Notes under the pieces: generated by a model
Databases searched by the model: none
Seen by the model: only the letters and a program-made list of their open reading frames with translations
What the model was told of the DNA's origin: nothing
Program-made: the position numbers and the translations under genes
Shown here: positions 27,401 through 36,033 of the stretch, piece after piece
How positions within the stretch are numbered: the stretch's first letter is position 1
How the letters are laid out: every line of letters begins with the position of its first letter
Source: an uncultured Collinsella sp.
GTDB lineage: Bacteria > Actinomycetota > Coriobacteriia > Coriobacteriales > Coriobacteriaceae
Assembly (NCBI GenBank): GCA_900542555.1
Contig: UQNU01000003.1
Coordinates: 1-64,000 of the forward strand
Direction of reading: 5' to 3'
Length of the DNA stretch: 64,000 bases

Positions 27401-28462
27401 ATGGAGAGGATACTCGGCGTTAATCTCTCTGGCTGGTTTATTCCCGAGCCTTGGGTGACCCCGTCGCTATACGCGGCGACCGGTGCATCCAACGCGGCCG
27501 AGCTGCAGGAGGCCATGGGCACCGCCGCCTATAACGAGCGCATGCGCCGTCATTACGAGACGTTTGTGAGCGAGGACGATTTCCGCCGCATGGCGCAGAT
27601 TGGCCTCAATGCCGTGCGTCTGCCGGTACCCTGGTATGCCTTTGGCTCGCAGGAGTCCGATGCGTCCTACATCTCGGTTGTCGACTACATCGACCGTGCA
27701 ATTGAGTGGGCTGCCAAGTACGACATCCGCGTGCTGCTTGATCTGGCAACTGTGCCCGGTGGCCAGGGCGATTCCAACGATTCGCCCGCCACGCCGGAGG
27801 CTGTTGCCGAGTGGCATTCGTCCACCAACGGTCGTCATGTCGCACTCGACGTGCTCGAGCGCCTGGCCGATCGCTACGGCGAGGCCGAGAGCCTGCTGGG
27901 CATTGAGCTGCTGGATACGCCGCAGATGAGTGTCCGCAAGAGCCTCTTCACCATGACGGATGGCATTCCTGCGCACTACCTGCGCAACTTCTATCGCGAT
28001 GCCTATGAGCTCGTCCGTTCGTATATGCCCGAGGATAAGATCGTCGTCTTCTCGTCGTCGGGGCATCCCAGCGAGTGGAAGCATTTTATGCGCGGCGCTA
28101 AGTACAAGAACGTCTACATGGACCTTCACCTGTACCATTACCGCGACGAGTATGCGCTCGATATCACGAGCCCCCGCGGGCTGACGACGGCGATTTCGCG
28201 TAACAAGCGCGAGCTTAAAGAAGCGATTTCGACTGGGTTCCCCGTGCTGGTGGGCGAATGGTCGGGCGCGGCGATCTTTGCCAACTCGTCGGTTACGCCC
28301 GAGGGCCGCAATGCCTACGAGCGCGTGTTTATCGCCAACCAGCTGGCTTCGTTTGCACCGGCTGCCGGTTGGTTCTTCCAAACGTGGAAGACCGAGAAGC
28401 GCATTGCAGCATGGGACGCCCGCGCGGCGCTCGGTACGCTCGAGCGTGGCATGATTGAATAG
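27401..28462 (+). CDS. GH5-like glycosidase homologue with altered catalytic residues
   Basis: 353 residues with the fold of exo-beta-1,3-glucanase-like GH5 proteins: an N-terminal GVNLSGWF, HYETFVSEDDFRRM, GLNAVRLPV, DLHLYHY (His243) and the nucleophile region LVGEW (Glu286). The acid/base motif is LLDTP (172-174) instead of the usual LNEP. The usual DLHGAPGSQN block reads DLATVPGGQG. It therefore lacks the acid/base glutamate and a conserved active-site His. No signal peptide is visible. The start is set by GAAGGGGGC before the ATG at 27401. It may be inactive, use another mechanism, or bind sugars. Confidence 0.8.
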   Translation: MERILGVNLSGWFIPEPWVTPSLYAATGASNAAELQEAMGTAAYNERMRRHYETFVSEDDFRRMAQIGLNAVRLPVPWYAFGSQESDASYISVVDYIDRAIEWAAKYDIRVLLDLATVPGGQGDSNDSPATPEAVAEWHSSTNGRHVALDVLERLADRYGEAESLLGIELLDTPQMSVRKSLFTMTDGIPAHYLRNFYRDAYELVRSYMPEDKIVVFSSSGHPSEWKHFMRGAKYKNVYMDLHLYHYRDEYALDITSPRGLTTAISRNKRELKEAISTGFPVLVGEWSGAAIFANSSVTPEGRNAYERVFIANQLASFAPAAGWFFQTWKTEKRIAAWDARAALGTLERGMIE

Positions 28463-28468
28463 GTTGAT

Positions 28469-29347
28469 ATGACGCAAAACAGCGCCCATACGGGCAAACT
28501 CTATGTGGTCGGCACGCCCATCGGCAACTTGGGCGACCTGTCCCCGCGCGTTGGCGAGGCCTTTGCCGCTGCCGATGTCATCTGCTGCGAAGACACGCGT
28601 GTGACGTCAAAGCTGCTGATGCACCTGGGCATTTCCAAGCCGCTTGTCCGTTGCGACGAGAATGTGATCGCCAGCCGCGCCGCCGGCCTGGTCGACCGTC
28701 TGCTGGCGGGGGAGACCCTCGCTTTTGCCTCGGACGCCGGCATGCCGAGCGTGTCCGATCCCGGCCAGGCGCTGGTCGAGGCGGCGCGTGAGGCCGATGT
28801 GCCCGTCGAAGTTATCCCCGGGCCCTCCGCTTGCGTCACGGCGCTCGTTTCGTCCGGCATTCCCTGCGAGCATTTTTTCTTCGAGGGCTTTTTGGGCCGA
28901 AAGCACGGCGACCGCGTGCGCCGTTTGCAGCGCCTTGCCGTGGTGCCCGGCGCACTCATCTTCTACGAGTCTCCACATCGCATCGTGGCGACGCTCGAGG
29001 CCGTGGCGGAGGTCTTTCCCCAGCGTGAGGTTGCCGTCTGCCGCGAACTCACCAAGCTGCACGAGGAGGTCTTGCGCGGGCCCGCTGCCCAGCTTGCCGA
29101 GGAGCTGTGTGCTCGCGGCGAGGTAAAGGGCGAGATTGCGCTGGTCATCGCGCCGCCGAGCGAGGACGAAGAGGCCGGTATCGCGCCGGTTGGCGCCGCG
29201 GCAGCGGATCCCGACGAGGCCCTGCGCGCGGATATCCGCGCCGCGCTCGAGGAGGGGGAGCCCGCGTCTGCGGTAGCCAAGCGCCTGTCTCAGAAGTATT
29301 CGCGCCGCAAGCGCGATGTCTATGCCATGGTGCTCGATATGCAATAG
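28469..29347 (+). CDS. rsmI: 16S rRNA (cytidine1402-2'-O)-methyltransferase
   Basis: A 292-residue SAM-dependent methyltransferase of the tetrapyrrole-methylase fold that modifies C1402 of 16S rRNA. Diagnostic blocks: GKLYVVGTPIGNLGDLSPR at the N-terminus, CEDTRVTSKLL, ASDAGMPSVSDPG, PGPSACVTALVSSG and FYESPHR. The C-terminal ~60 residues form a variable helical tail. It lies seven bases after the GH5-like gene, so the two may share a transcript, and 69 bases before metG. Confidence 0.96.
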   Translation: MTQNSAHTGKLYVVGTPIGNLGDLSPRVGEAFAAADVICCEDTRVTSKLLMHLGISKPLVRCDENVIASRAAGLVDRLLAGETLAFASDAGMPSVSDPGQALVEAAREADVPVEVIPGPSACVTALVSSGIPCEHFFFEGFLGRKHGDRVRRLQRLAVVPGALIFYESPHRIVATLEAVAEVFPQREVAVCRELTKLHEEVLRGPAAQLAEELCARGEVKGEIALVIAPPSEDEEAGIAPVGAAAADPDEALRADIRAALEEGEPASAVAKRLSQKYSRRKRDVYAMVLDMQ

Positions 29348-29416
29348 ATGGAGGATATCCAGCCCTTGCGCTAGAATCATCCTCTGTATGCAACGTTTTT
29401 CTGGAGGACAAACCCC

Positions 29417-31018
29417 ATGGATCAAAGCAAGCCTTCGTTCTTTATCACGACGCCCATCTACTACGTCAACGCCGATCCGCACCTGGGCACGGCTTATTCC
29501 ACCATCATCGCCGACGTTCAGGCTCGCTATCGCCGCTCCGCCGGCTATAACGTCAAGTTCCTGACCGGCATGGACGAGCACGGCGAGAAGGTCGCCGAGG
29601 CCGCAGCCAAGCACAACATGACGCCGCAGGAGTGGACCGACAGCCAGGCTCCGCACTTCAAGGAGCTTTGGAGCAAGCTCGAGATCTCCAACGACGACTT
29701 CATCCGCACCACCGAGCCGCGCCAGCATCATGCCGTGCAGTACCTGTGGGAGCGCATGAAGGAGTCCGGCTACCTGTATAAGGGCAGCTACGACGGCTGG
29801 TATTGCGTGCCTGACGAGACCTACTTCACCGATACGCAGGTCCAGAAGGGTGACGAGGAGTACGGCAGCGTCGGCCAGCACCTGTGCCCCGACTGCCACC
29901 GTCCGCTTGAGCGCGTGCAGGAGGAGTCCTACTTCTTTAAGCTTTCCGCCTTCCAGGACAAGCTGCTCAAGCTCTATGACGAGCACCCCGACTTTGTCGA
30001 GCCTGCGTTCCGCATGAACGAGGTTCGCAGCTTTGTCGAGGGCGGCCTTAACGACCTATCCGTGAGCCGTACGAGCTTTGACTGGGGCATTCAGGTCCCG
30101 TTTGACGAGGGTCACGTGACCTACGTGTGGTTCGATGCGCTGCTCAACTATATGACGGCCGTCGGCTACGGTGTCGACACCGACGAGGCGCGTGCCGAGC
30201 TGGCCTATCGCTGGCCCGCGCAGTTCCACATCGTGGGTAAGGACATCATCCGCTTCCACTGCGTCATTTGGCCCGCCATGCTCATGGCCATCGGCGAGGC
30301 CCTGCCCGAGCACGTCTTTGCCCACGGCTTCCTGACCGTGCGCAATGCCGAGACCGGCAAGGCCGAGAAGATGTCCAAGAGCCGCGGCAACGCCATCGCT
30401 CCGCAGGACGTTATCGACATGCTGGGCGTCGAGGGCTATCGCTACTACTTTATGACCGACGTGGTGCCCGGCACCGACGGCGCCATCAGCTTCGAGCGCA
30501 TGGAGCAGGTCTACAACGCCGACCTGGCCAACAGCTGGGGCAACCTTATCTCGCGTTCGCTCAACATGAGCGGCAAGTACTTCGACGGTTGCGCGCCCGC
30601 CAAGCCCGCATCGTTCGATGCGTTCGACAACCCGCTGGCAAAGATCGCCGATGGTCTGGTCGAGCGCTACATGGCCAAGATGGACGTGCTCGATTACGGT
30701 GGAGCCAAGGACGAGGTCATGGAGCTCATCCACGCCGCCAACCACTACATCGAGGACTCCGAGCCTTGGGCACTTGCCAAGGACGAGGCCAAGGCTGACG
30801 AGCTGGCGTTTGTGATCTACAACCTGCTCGAGGCCATCCGCATTGCCGCTCACCTGCTGATGCCGCTCATGCCCCAGACTTCTGCCGAGGCTCTGCGCCG
30901 CCTGTCCTGCGAGGACGAGGCCGCGAGCGACGATCTCAAGGGCATTTGCGCTTGGGGCCTGCTTGCTGGTGGTCAGCCCGTCGAGAAGGGCGATCCGCTG
31001 TTCCCGCGTCTGGCGTAG
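29417..31018 (+). CDS. metG: Methionine-tRNA ligase
   Basis: A 533-residue class I synthetase that charges tRNA-Met. The HIGH-type motif is DPHLGTAYS near residue 20. A connective peptide with a single CPDC knuckle lies near 155. KMSKS is at 318-322 and is followed by the helical anticodon-binding domain. No C-terminal EMAP-II-like domain is present, so it is the short form. Ribosome site TGGAGGA upstream of the ATG. Confidence 0.96.
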   Translation: MDQSKPSFFITTPIYYVNADPHLGTAYSTIIADVQARYRRSAGYNVKFLTGMDEHGEKVAEAAAKHNMTPQEWTDSQAPHFKELWSKLEISNDDFIRTTEPRQHHAVQYLWERMKESGYLYKGSYDGWYCVPDETYFTDTQVQKGDEEYGSVGQHLCPDCHRPLERVQEESYFFKLSAFQDKLLKLYDEHPDFVEPAFRMNEVRSFVEGGLNDLSVSRTSFDWGIQVPFDEGHVTYVWFDALLNYMTAVGYGVDTDEARAELAYRWPAQFHIVGKDIIRFHCVIWPAMLMAIGEALPEHVFAHGFLTVRNAETGKAEKMSKSRGNAIAPQDVIDMLGVEGYRYYFMTDVVPGTDGAISFERMEQVYNADLANSWGNLISRSLNMSGKYFDGCAPAKPASFDAFDNPLAKIADGLVERYMAKMDVLDYGGAKDEVMELIHAANHYIEDSEPWALAKDEAKADELAFVIYNLLEAIRIAAHLLMPLMPQTSAEALRRLSCEDEAASDDLKGICAWGLLAGGQPVEKGDPLFPRLA

Positions 31019-31061
31019 AGACCGCGCGAGCGCCATATCGGCAATTTGCTATTTGGATGTA

Positions 31062-31095
31062 AGGGCATGGCCGCAACGGTCCATGCCCTTTCGTT
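31062..31095 (+). terminator. metG terminator
   Basis: AGGGCATGG (31062-31070) pairs perfectly with CCATGCCCT (31081-31089), followed by TTCGTTT. Confidence 0.8.
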
Positions 31096-31128
31096 TCAAG
31101 ACGCCGCCATCATGCTAAGGAGGCAACT

Positions 31129-31989
31129 ATGACAACTTCGCCTTTGGCAAACCCCACGGCAACTAGGGAGCTGCTGGAGGAGTTTGGCCTTGCGACCAAG
31201 CATCGCCTGGGCCAAAACTTCCTGATCGACAACCATGTGATCGAGCGCATCTGCGAGCTTTCCGAGCTCACGGGCGATGAGCGCGTGCTCGAGGTTGGCC
31301 CGGGCGTTGGTACGCTCACGCTTGCGCTGCTGCAGGAGGCGGCGTGCGTCACGTCGATCGAGGCCGACCCCGAGCTCGAGCCGGTGCTCGACGCCCATGC
31401 CGCCGACTACGCCAACTTCCGCTTTATCATGGGCGACGCGCTTAAGGTGACGCCGGAGCAGATTGAGCAGGCTGCGGGCGGTGAGCCGACGGTGTTTGTC
31501 GCGAACCTGCCCTATAACGTGGCGGCGACGATCATCCTGCAGTTCTTCCAGACGATGCCGGCGCTCAAGCGTGCCGTCGTCATGGTGCAAAAGGAGGTTG
31601 CCGATCGCATTGCCGCAGTGCCGGGCAACAAGACCTATGGCGGCTATACGGCAAAGCTCGGCCTGTATGCGCAGGTGACGGGTCGCTTTGAGGTGCCGCC
31701 GCGCTGCTTTATGCCGGCGCCGCACGTGGACTCGGCCGTCGTGCGTATCGACCGTGTTGACGGCGTGGTGCCCGAAGGACTCGATCGCGAATTTGTGGCC
31801 CGCGTGATTGATGCTGCATTTGCTCAGCGTCGCAAGACCATCCGCAATTCTATGAGCGCCAACGGCTTTGCCAAGGACGTGCTCGATGCCGCCTTTGAGG
31901 CTTGCGGTATCGCACCCACCACGCGCGCCGAGACGCTTGATGTTGCCGACTTTGTCCGCTTGGCTCAGGAGCTTTCCCATGACGCCTAA
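31129..31989 (+). CDS. rsmA: 16S rRNA dimethyladenosine transferase (KsgA)
   Basis: A 286-residue SAM methyltransferase that dimethylates A1518 and A1519 of 16S rRNA. Visible blocks are HRLGQNFLID, EVGPGVGTLT (SAM site), the catalytic NLPYN near residue 126, and the C-terminal AFAQRRKTIRNSM. Complete and of normal length. AAGGAGG precedes the ATG. It overlaps tatD by 11 bases, so the two are translated together. Confidence 0.96.
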   Translation: MTTSPLANPTATRELLEEFGLATKHRLGQNFLIDNHVIERICELSELTGDERVLEVGPGVGTLTLALLQEAACVTSIEADPELEPVLDAHAADYANFRFIMGDALKVTPEQIEQAAGGEPTVFVANLPYNVAATIILQFFQTMPALKRAVVMVQKEVADRIAAVPGNKTYGGYTAKLGLYAQVTGRFEVPPRCFMPAPHVDSAVVRIDRVDGVVPEGLDREFVARVIDAAFAQRRKTIRNSMSANGFAKDVLDAAFEACGIAPTTRAETLDVADFVRLAQELSHDA

Positions 31990-32896
31990 TGTCGAACGCG
32001 TGACGTTTACCAAGAAAAAGAAGACGGTTGCTTGTCCCGTGCCCTTGGCACCGCTTGCCGACACGCATGCGCATCTGCTTTCGTTTTGGGGCAAAGAAGT
32101 GCCCGAGACGCTCGTGCGCGCCAAAGCCGCGGGCGTCGACCTGTTGGTGACGATGTTCGATCCCATTGCCGATAAACGCAGCGTGACGGACTATAGCGAC
32201 TGGCTGACACGCGAGATTCTGCCGATGCAGGATATCCCGCAGATCAAGTATCTTGTCGGCGTGCATCCGTATGGCGCGCCGGACTATACCGACGACGTTC
32301 ACGCACAGATCGTTGCCGCACTCGATGACCCTTTGTGCGCCGGTATTGGCGAAATCGGCCTGGACTACCACATGGACTATGACGACGATATCGTGCCGGC
32401 ACCCCATAACGTGCAGATTGACTGTATGGCACGTCAGCTCGAAGTTGCCGTGCGCCGCAATGTGCCGGTGGAGCTACACCTGCGGCACGAGGACTCGGAT
32501 GGGGAGCGCACCTCGCACGTTGATGCGTACAACGTACTGCGCGAGGTGGGTGTGCCCCAGGCCGGTTGTGTGCTGCACTGTTTTGGCGAGGACCGCGCCA
32601 CGATGGAGCGCTTTGTGGAGCTGGGCTGCTATATCGCCTATGGTGGTGCGGCCACCTTTAAGCGCAACGACGACGTGCGCGAGGCATTTGCGGCAACCCC
32701 ACTCGATCGAATTTTGTTCGAGACGGATTGCCCGTATATGGCTCCGGAGCCCATCCGCGGTCTTGAATGCGAACCCGCAATGATCTCCATTACGGCAAAC
32801 GCGCTGGTTAACGACCGTGTCGATCGCACTGGTGAGGACGCCGAAACAATCGCGCAAGCCGCTTGGGAGAATGCCTGCAAACTTTTTCAAAAATAG
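31979..32896 (+). CDS. tatD: TatD family metal-dependent hydrolase
   Basis: A 305-residue TIM-barrel hydrolase of the TatD DNase family. Metal-site blocks: DTHAHL near the N-terminus, GEIGLDYH, VELHLRHED, VLHCFGED and FETDCPYM. Family members act as 3'-5' exonucleases or D-amino-acyl hydrolases; the exact substrate is not readable here. An extra N-terminal Lys-rich segment precedes the barrel. The ATG at 31979 is inside the ksgA 3' end, with CAGGAG eight bases upstream. Confidence 0.9.
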   Translation: MTPNVERVTFTKKKKTVACPVPLAPLADTHAHLLSFWGKEVPETLVRAKAAGVDLLVTMFDPIADKRSVTDYSDWLTREILPMQDIPQIKYLVGVHPYGAPDYTDDVHAQIVAALDDPLCAGIGEIGLDYHMDYDDDIVPAPHNVQIDCMARQLEVAVRRNVPVELHLRHEDSDGERTSHVDAYNVLREVGVPQAGCVLHCFGEDRATMERFVELGCYIAYGGAATFKRNDDVREAFAATPLDRILFETDCPYMAPEPIRGLECEPAMISITANALVNDRVDRTGEDAETIAQAAWENACKLFQK

Positions 32897-32939
32897 TTCT
32901 TGCGTTCGTGGTGGCGCTCCGTTATTCTAATTCCTGCAC

Positions 32940-33026
32940 GCGGGCGTGGCGGAATTGGCAGACGCGTACGGTTCAGGTCCGTATGGGGGCAACCCCATGA
33001 AGGTTCAAGTCCTTTCGCCCGCACCA
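32940..33026 (+). tRNA. tRNA-Leu (CAG)
   Basis: 87 nt including an encoded CCA (33024-33026). Acceptor GCGGGCG/CGCCCGC is perfect. Anticodon stem TACGG/CCGTA has loop TTCAGGT (anticodon CAG). A long class II variable arm TGGGGGCAACCCCA is present. T-arm loop TTCAAGT. Confidence 0.96.
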
Positions 33027-33261
33027 TTAAATGAAAGAGCTCCCAGTAATGGGAGCTTTTTTGTTATGGGCCCATCGCAGGGACTTGAACCTGCGAAGGA
33101 GCGAGCGCCAAGAAAACGCGGAGCGTTTTTAGCGAGCTGGCGAGGACGCCGGCAGGCGGCCGAAGCCGGTGCGAATCCGCGAAGCGGATACGCGGACGTC
33201 CTTTTGCTCGCACCATTGATTGAAAGAGCTCCCAGCAATGGGAGCTTTTTTGTTATGGGCC
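33009..33261 (+). repeat. tRNA-Leu tail duplication around a 125-nt spacer
   Basis: 33009-33072 (3' T-arm, acceptor 3' strand with CCA, terminator and ATGGGCC, 64 nt) is repeated at 33198-33261 with a few substitutions. The 125-nt spacer (33073-33197) begins with an inverted T-arm core (33081-33092), holds several GC-rich hairpins and ends in GCGGAC, as in the tRNA-Phe case. An AAAACGCGGAGCG segment in it resembles AAACGCGTAAGCG in the Phe spacer. Confidence 0.85.
33038..33062 (+). terminator. tRNA-Leu terminator
   Basis: AGCTCCCA / TGGGAGCT (perfect 8 bp, loop GTAA) with six T. A second copy lies within the duplicated tail near 33227-33251. Confidence 0.95.
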
Positions 33262-33332
33262 TCTTGTTGATGTCACGTTGCTGCTTCGTGCGGGTATCCT
33301 AGTGCCAACGTGTGCCTATCAGAGGAGAGACC

Positions 33333-34271
33333 ATGCTGTTTTCCGGTATCATCGCCGCCCTTACCAGCCTTTTGATTCCAATCATCATTTTGCTGCTGCT
33401 GCTTCCTAACGCCTGCTATGTCGTTGAACAACAGCATGCCGTGATCATCGAGCGTCTGGGCAAGTTTAACCGCATCGTCAACGCGGGCTTCCACATGAAG
33501 GTGCCCGTGATCGACCGCAAGGCCGCCACGGTGAGCCTGCGCACCATGAAAAACGGTTTTGGCATCGACGTTAAGACCCAGGACAACGTGACCATCGGCC
33601 TTGAGGTCTCTGCTCAGTACCACGTGAGCTATGACATGGGCGCCGGCCCGGCAGATTCGGGTATCTACAAGAGCTACTACATGCTGCAGGAGCCCGTCGA
33701 CCAGATGCGTGACTTCATCACCGACGCCCTGCGCTCTTCGATCCCCGTCTACACACTCGATGAGGTCTTTGCCAAGAAGGATGACATCGCCAAGGATGTC
33801 AACGCTACCGTTTCCGAGCAGATGGCCGCCTACGGCTTCACCCTCGTGTCGACGCTCATCACCAAAATCGCACTGCCGACCGAGGTTGAGAACTCCATGA
33901 ACGACATCAACGCTGCCCAGCGCAAGCGCGCTGCGGCACAGGAGCTCGCTGAGGCCGACCGCATCAAGCGCGTCACCGAGGCGACCGCCGAGGCCGAGGC
34001 AATGGAAAAGGCGGGCGAGGGCATCGCCAACCAGCGCAAGGCCATCGCGCTGGGTATCAAAGATTCGCTCGAGATCATCCAAGAGACGGGTGTCGGCAAT
34101 GACGAGGCCAACCAACTGTTCATGTTTACGCAGTGGTCCGAGATGATGACGGAGTTCGCTCGCACGGGTAAAACCTCGACGGTCGTGCTGCCGAGCGACT
34201 TTTCGCAGTCGGCCTCGATGTTCGAGCAGATGCTGACCGCCAGCAAAGTTCAAAACGATTCGAAGGAGTAG
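33333..34271 (+). CDS. SPFH/band 7 domain membrane protein
   Basis: 312 residues: one N-terminal membrane segment (about 5-25), then a band 7 domain (YVVEQQHAVIIERLGKFNRIVNAGFHMKVPVID onward) and a long charged helical region rich in Ala/Glu (about 190-240). Stomatin-like SPFH proteins form large oligomeric membrane scaffolds, and the specific client is unknown. The start is set by AGAGGAGAGA before the ATG at 33333. No NfeD partner gene is adjacent. rlmH follows by seven bases. Confidence 0.88.
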   Translation: MLFSGIIAALTSLLIPIIILLLLLPNACYVVEQQHAVIIERLGKFNRIVNAGFHMKVPVIDRKAATVSLRTMKNGFGIDVKTQDNVTIGLEVSAQYHVSYDMGAGPADSGIYKSYYMLQEPVDQMRDFITDALRSSIPVYTLDEVFAKKDDIAKDVNATVSEQMAAYGFTLVSTLITKIALPTEVENSMNDINAAQRKRAAAQELAEADRIKRVTEATAEAEAMEKAGEGIANQRKAIALGIKDSLEIIQETGVGNDEANQLFMFTQWSEMMTEFARTGKTSTVVLPSDFSQSASMFEQMLTASKVQNDSKE

Positions 34272-34277
34272 ACGCGC

Positions 34278-34748
34278 GTGAAATACACCGTCGTTTGCGT
34301 CGGTAAGCTCAAGGAGCGCTTTTGGAAGGATGCCTGCGCTGAGTACACCAAGCGCCTAGGTGCCTATGCCAAGGTTGATATCCGCGAGGTGGCCGATATC
34401 GACCCGGCTAAGGCGGGCGGCGTGGATGCCGCGCGCGACAAGGAGGGGGCGGCGATTCTTGCTGCCCTGCCGTCTCGGGCGCATGTGATCCTGCTGGCTA
34501 TCGAGGGCAAGGAGCGTTCGAGTGAGGAACTCTCGGCGCGGCTCGACGATCTTATGCTGCGAGGCAGCAGCGACATTGCCTTTGTAATCGGCGGTTCGGA
34601 CGGCGTGAGTGATGAGGTACGCGCCCGCGCCGACGAGATGCTCAGCTTTGGACGCATTACCTTGCCGCATAACCTGGCGCGTGTGGTGCTGCTAGAGCAG
34701 ATTTACCGTGCCTGCAAGATCAGTCGTGGCGAGCCGTATCACAAATAG
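34278..34748 (+). CDS. rlmH: 23S rRNA (pseudouridine1915-N3)-methyltransferase
   Basis: A 156-residue SPOUT-class methyltransferase that modifies position 1915 of 23S rRNA. Blocks: a YTKRLGAYAK segment, LLAIEGKERSSEELS, FVIGGSDGVSDEV, and the C-terminal LPHNLARVVLLEQIYRACKI ending in the typical GEPYHK. It uses a GTG start. The length matches the family exactly. Confidence 0.97.
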   Translation: MKYTVVCVGKLKERFWKDACAEYTKRLGAYAKVDIREVADIDPAKAGGVDAARDKEGAAILAALPSRAHVILLAIEGKERSSEELSARLDDLMLRGSSDIAFVIGGSDGVSDEVRARADEMLSFGRITLPHNLARVVLLEQIYRACKISRGEPYHK

Positions 34749-34821
34749 GTCGGCAATACGAAACAATGGCGTGGGACAATACCTTTCGTTTTGAGGAATG
34801 CATCTGAGAGGACTGTGTGAT

Positions 34822-35592
34822 ATGAAGATCGGATTTGTCGGTTTTGGCAATATGGCGAGCGCTATGGCCGATGGCTGGATTGCCGCCGGCGTGGCCGCGG
34901 GCGACATGTGCGCCTGCGCAGGCCGTTACGATGCTCTGGTCGAGCGTTGCGAGGCGCGGGGCATGGCTGCCTGCCACGATGCGGCGGAGGTCGTTGCCGC
35001 GTCCGATATCGTGGTTGCGGCGGTCAAGCCGTACATGATTGAGAAGGTCTTCGCTCCACTCAAGGATGCGCTTGCCGACAAGGTCGTCCTTTCGGTCGCC
35101 TGGACCTGGGACAGTGCCAAGTGGGAGCAGGTCCTACCGGGCGTCGCGCATATCTCGACGGTGCCCAACACACCGGTTTCGGTGGGCGAGGGCGTCATCG
35201 CTTGTGAGAAGGCTTCCACGCTTAGTGATGAGCAGAGCGCAGTGGTGCTTGATCTGCTTGGCAAGCTCGGTGCGGTGGTCGAGCTCGATACGAGCCTGCT
35301 GTTTGTGGGTGGCACGGTGGGTGGTTGTGCTCCGGCATTTGTCGCTATGGCAATCGAGGCCCTGGGCGATGCGGCGGTCAAGCATGGTATCCCGCGTGCC
35401 GATGCCTATCGCATTGTGAGCCAGATGGTGCTGGGTACGGCAAAGCTGCAGCTTTCAACTGGTCAGCATCCTGCGGCGATGAAGGATGCCGTATGCTCGC
35501 CCGGTGGCGCCACCATCAAGGGCGTCGTTGCGCTCGAGGACGCCGGCATGCGCAGCGCCCTGGTCAAGGCAATCGACGCAACCCTCCAGTAA
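34822..35592 (+). CDS. proC: Pyrroline-5-carboxylate reductase
   Basis: A 256-residue NADPH-dependent enzyme for the last step of proline synthesis. The N-terminal Rossmann motif is GFVGFGNMASAM, with AVKPYMIEKV and the C-terminal dimerisation helices including SPGGATIKGVVALE (usually SPGGTTI.G...LE). Slightly shorter than the typical 265-280. The ATG at 34822 is chosen over one eight codons earlier because the Rossmann motif begins directly and GAGAGGAC precedes it. Confidence 0.95.
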   Translation: MKIGFVGFGNMASAMADGWIAAGVAAGDMCACAGRYDALVERCEARGMAACHDAAEVVAASDIVVAAVKPYMIEKVFAPLKDALADKVVLSVAWTWDSAKWEQVLPGVAHISTVPNTPVSVGEGVIACEKASTLSDEQSAVVLDLLGKLGAVVELDTSLLFVGGTVGGCAPAFVAMAIEALGDAAVKHGIPRADAYRIVSQMVLGTAKLQLSTGQHPAAMKDAVCSPGGATIKGVVALEDAGMRSALVKAIDATLQ

Positions 35593-35750
35593 AACCTGCC
35601 ATTTAGGGACAGGTTTATTTTGGCAGGTTTTTCTGCGGTTTTGTCCTTTTAGCGAAAAGCGCCCCGCAACTGGCTCAATTCCAGTTGCGGGGCGCTTGCG
35701 TTTGCCCAGATAAAACCGACCAAAATAAACCTGTCCCTTTTTGGCAGGTT
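35593..35750. repeat. Inverted-repeat element with central hairpin
   Basis: Left arm 35593-35629 and right arm 35714-35750 are 37-nt inverted copies (32 of 37 matching), each holding GGGACAGGTTTATTTTGG. Between them is a perfect 16-bp stem (35658-35673 with 35681-35696) that can terminate transcription, best on the minus strand where T residues follow. The element begins at the base after the proC stop and ends at the stop of the minus-strand 57-codon gene. Confidence 0.8.
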
Positions 35751-35922
35751 AGTCCCAGAAGCTGTCTTCCTCATCCTCGGACTTGGGCCCGCGGTCGACG
35801 TACATCTTATGGGTGCGCTTCTCCATTACAAAGGCAAGAATCGCAAATAACAGGATGCCGCCGGCGAAAAGGATGGCAAAACCGGTGCGGGTGCCAAACA
35901 AAAAGGAAAAAACTGCGTCCAT
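35749..35922 (-). CDS. 57-residue single-pass membrane protein
   Basis: An open frame of 57 codons with an AGAAGG ribosome site six bases before its ATG. It starts MDAVFSFLFG, has a hydrophobic helix at about 14-33, a basic KRTHKMY stretch, and an acidic tail ending EEDSFWD. Codon use and the charge pattern (positive-inside then acidic) are those of a real small membrane protein. I recognise no family. Its stop codon lies in the right arm of the inverted-repeat element, whose central hairpin would end the transcript. Confidence 0.75.
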   Translation of the reverse strand: MDAVFSFLFGTRTGFAILFAGGILLFAILAFVMEKRTHKMYVDRGPKSEDEEDSFWD

Positions 35923-36033
35923 TGGGTGCCTTCTTGCGTAGTTGAGTTGGGTCGTAAACGCTCATAAGTATATACTTGCCCATACATGTACAAGGTTGCA
36001 ACCTAAATGGAATGTATATCGCCGGAGGATCTA

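Noticed and set aside
32946..33302. Open frame running through tRNA-Leu and its repeats
   Set aside because: Translation of a tRNA and its duplicated tail; such frames are a common annotation artefact.
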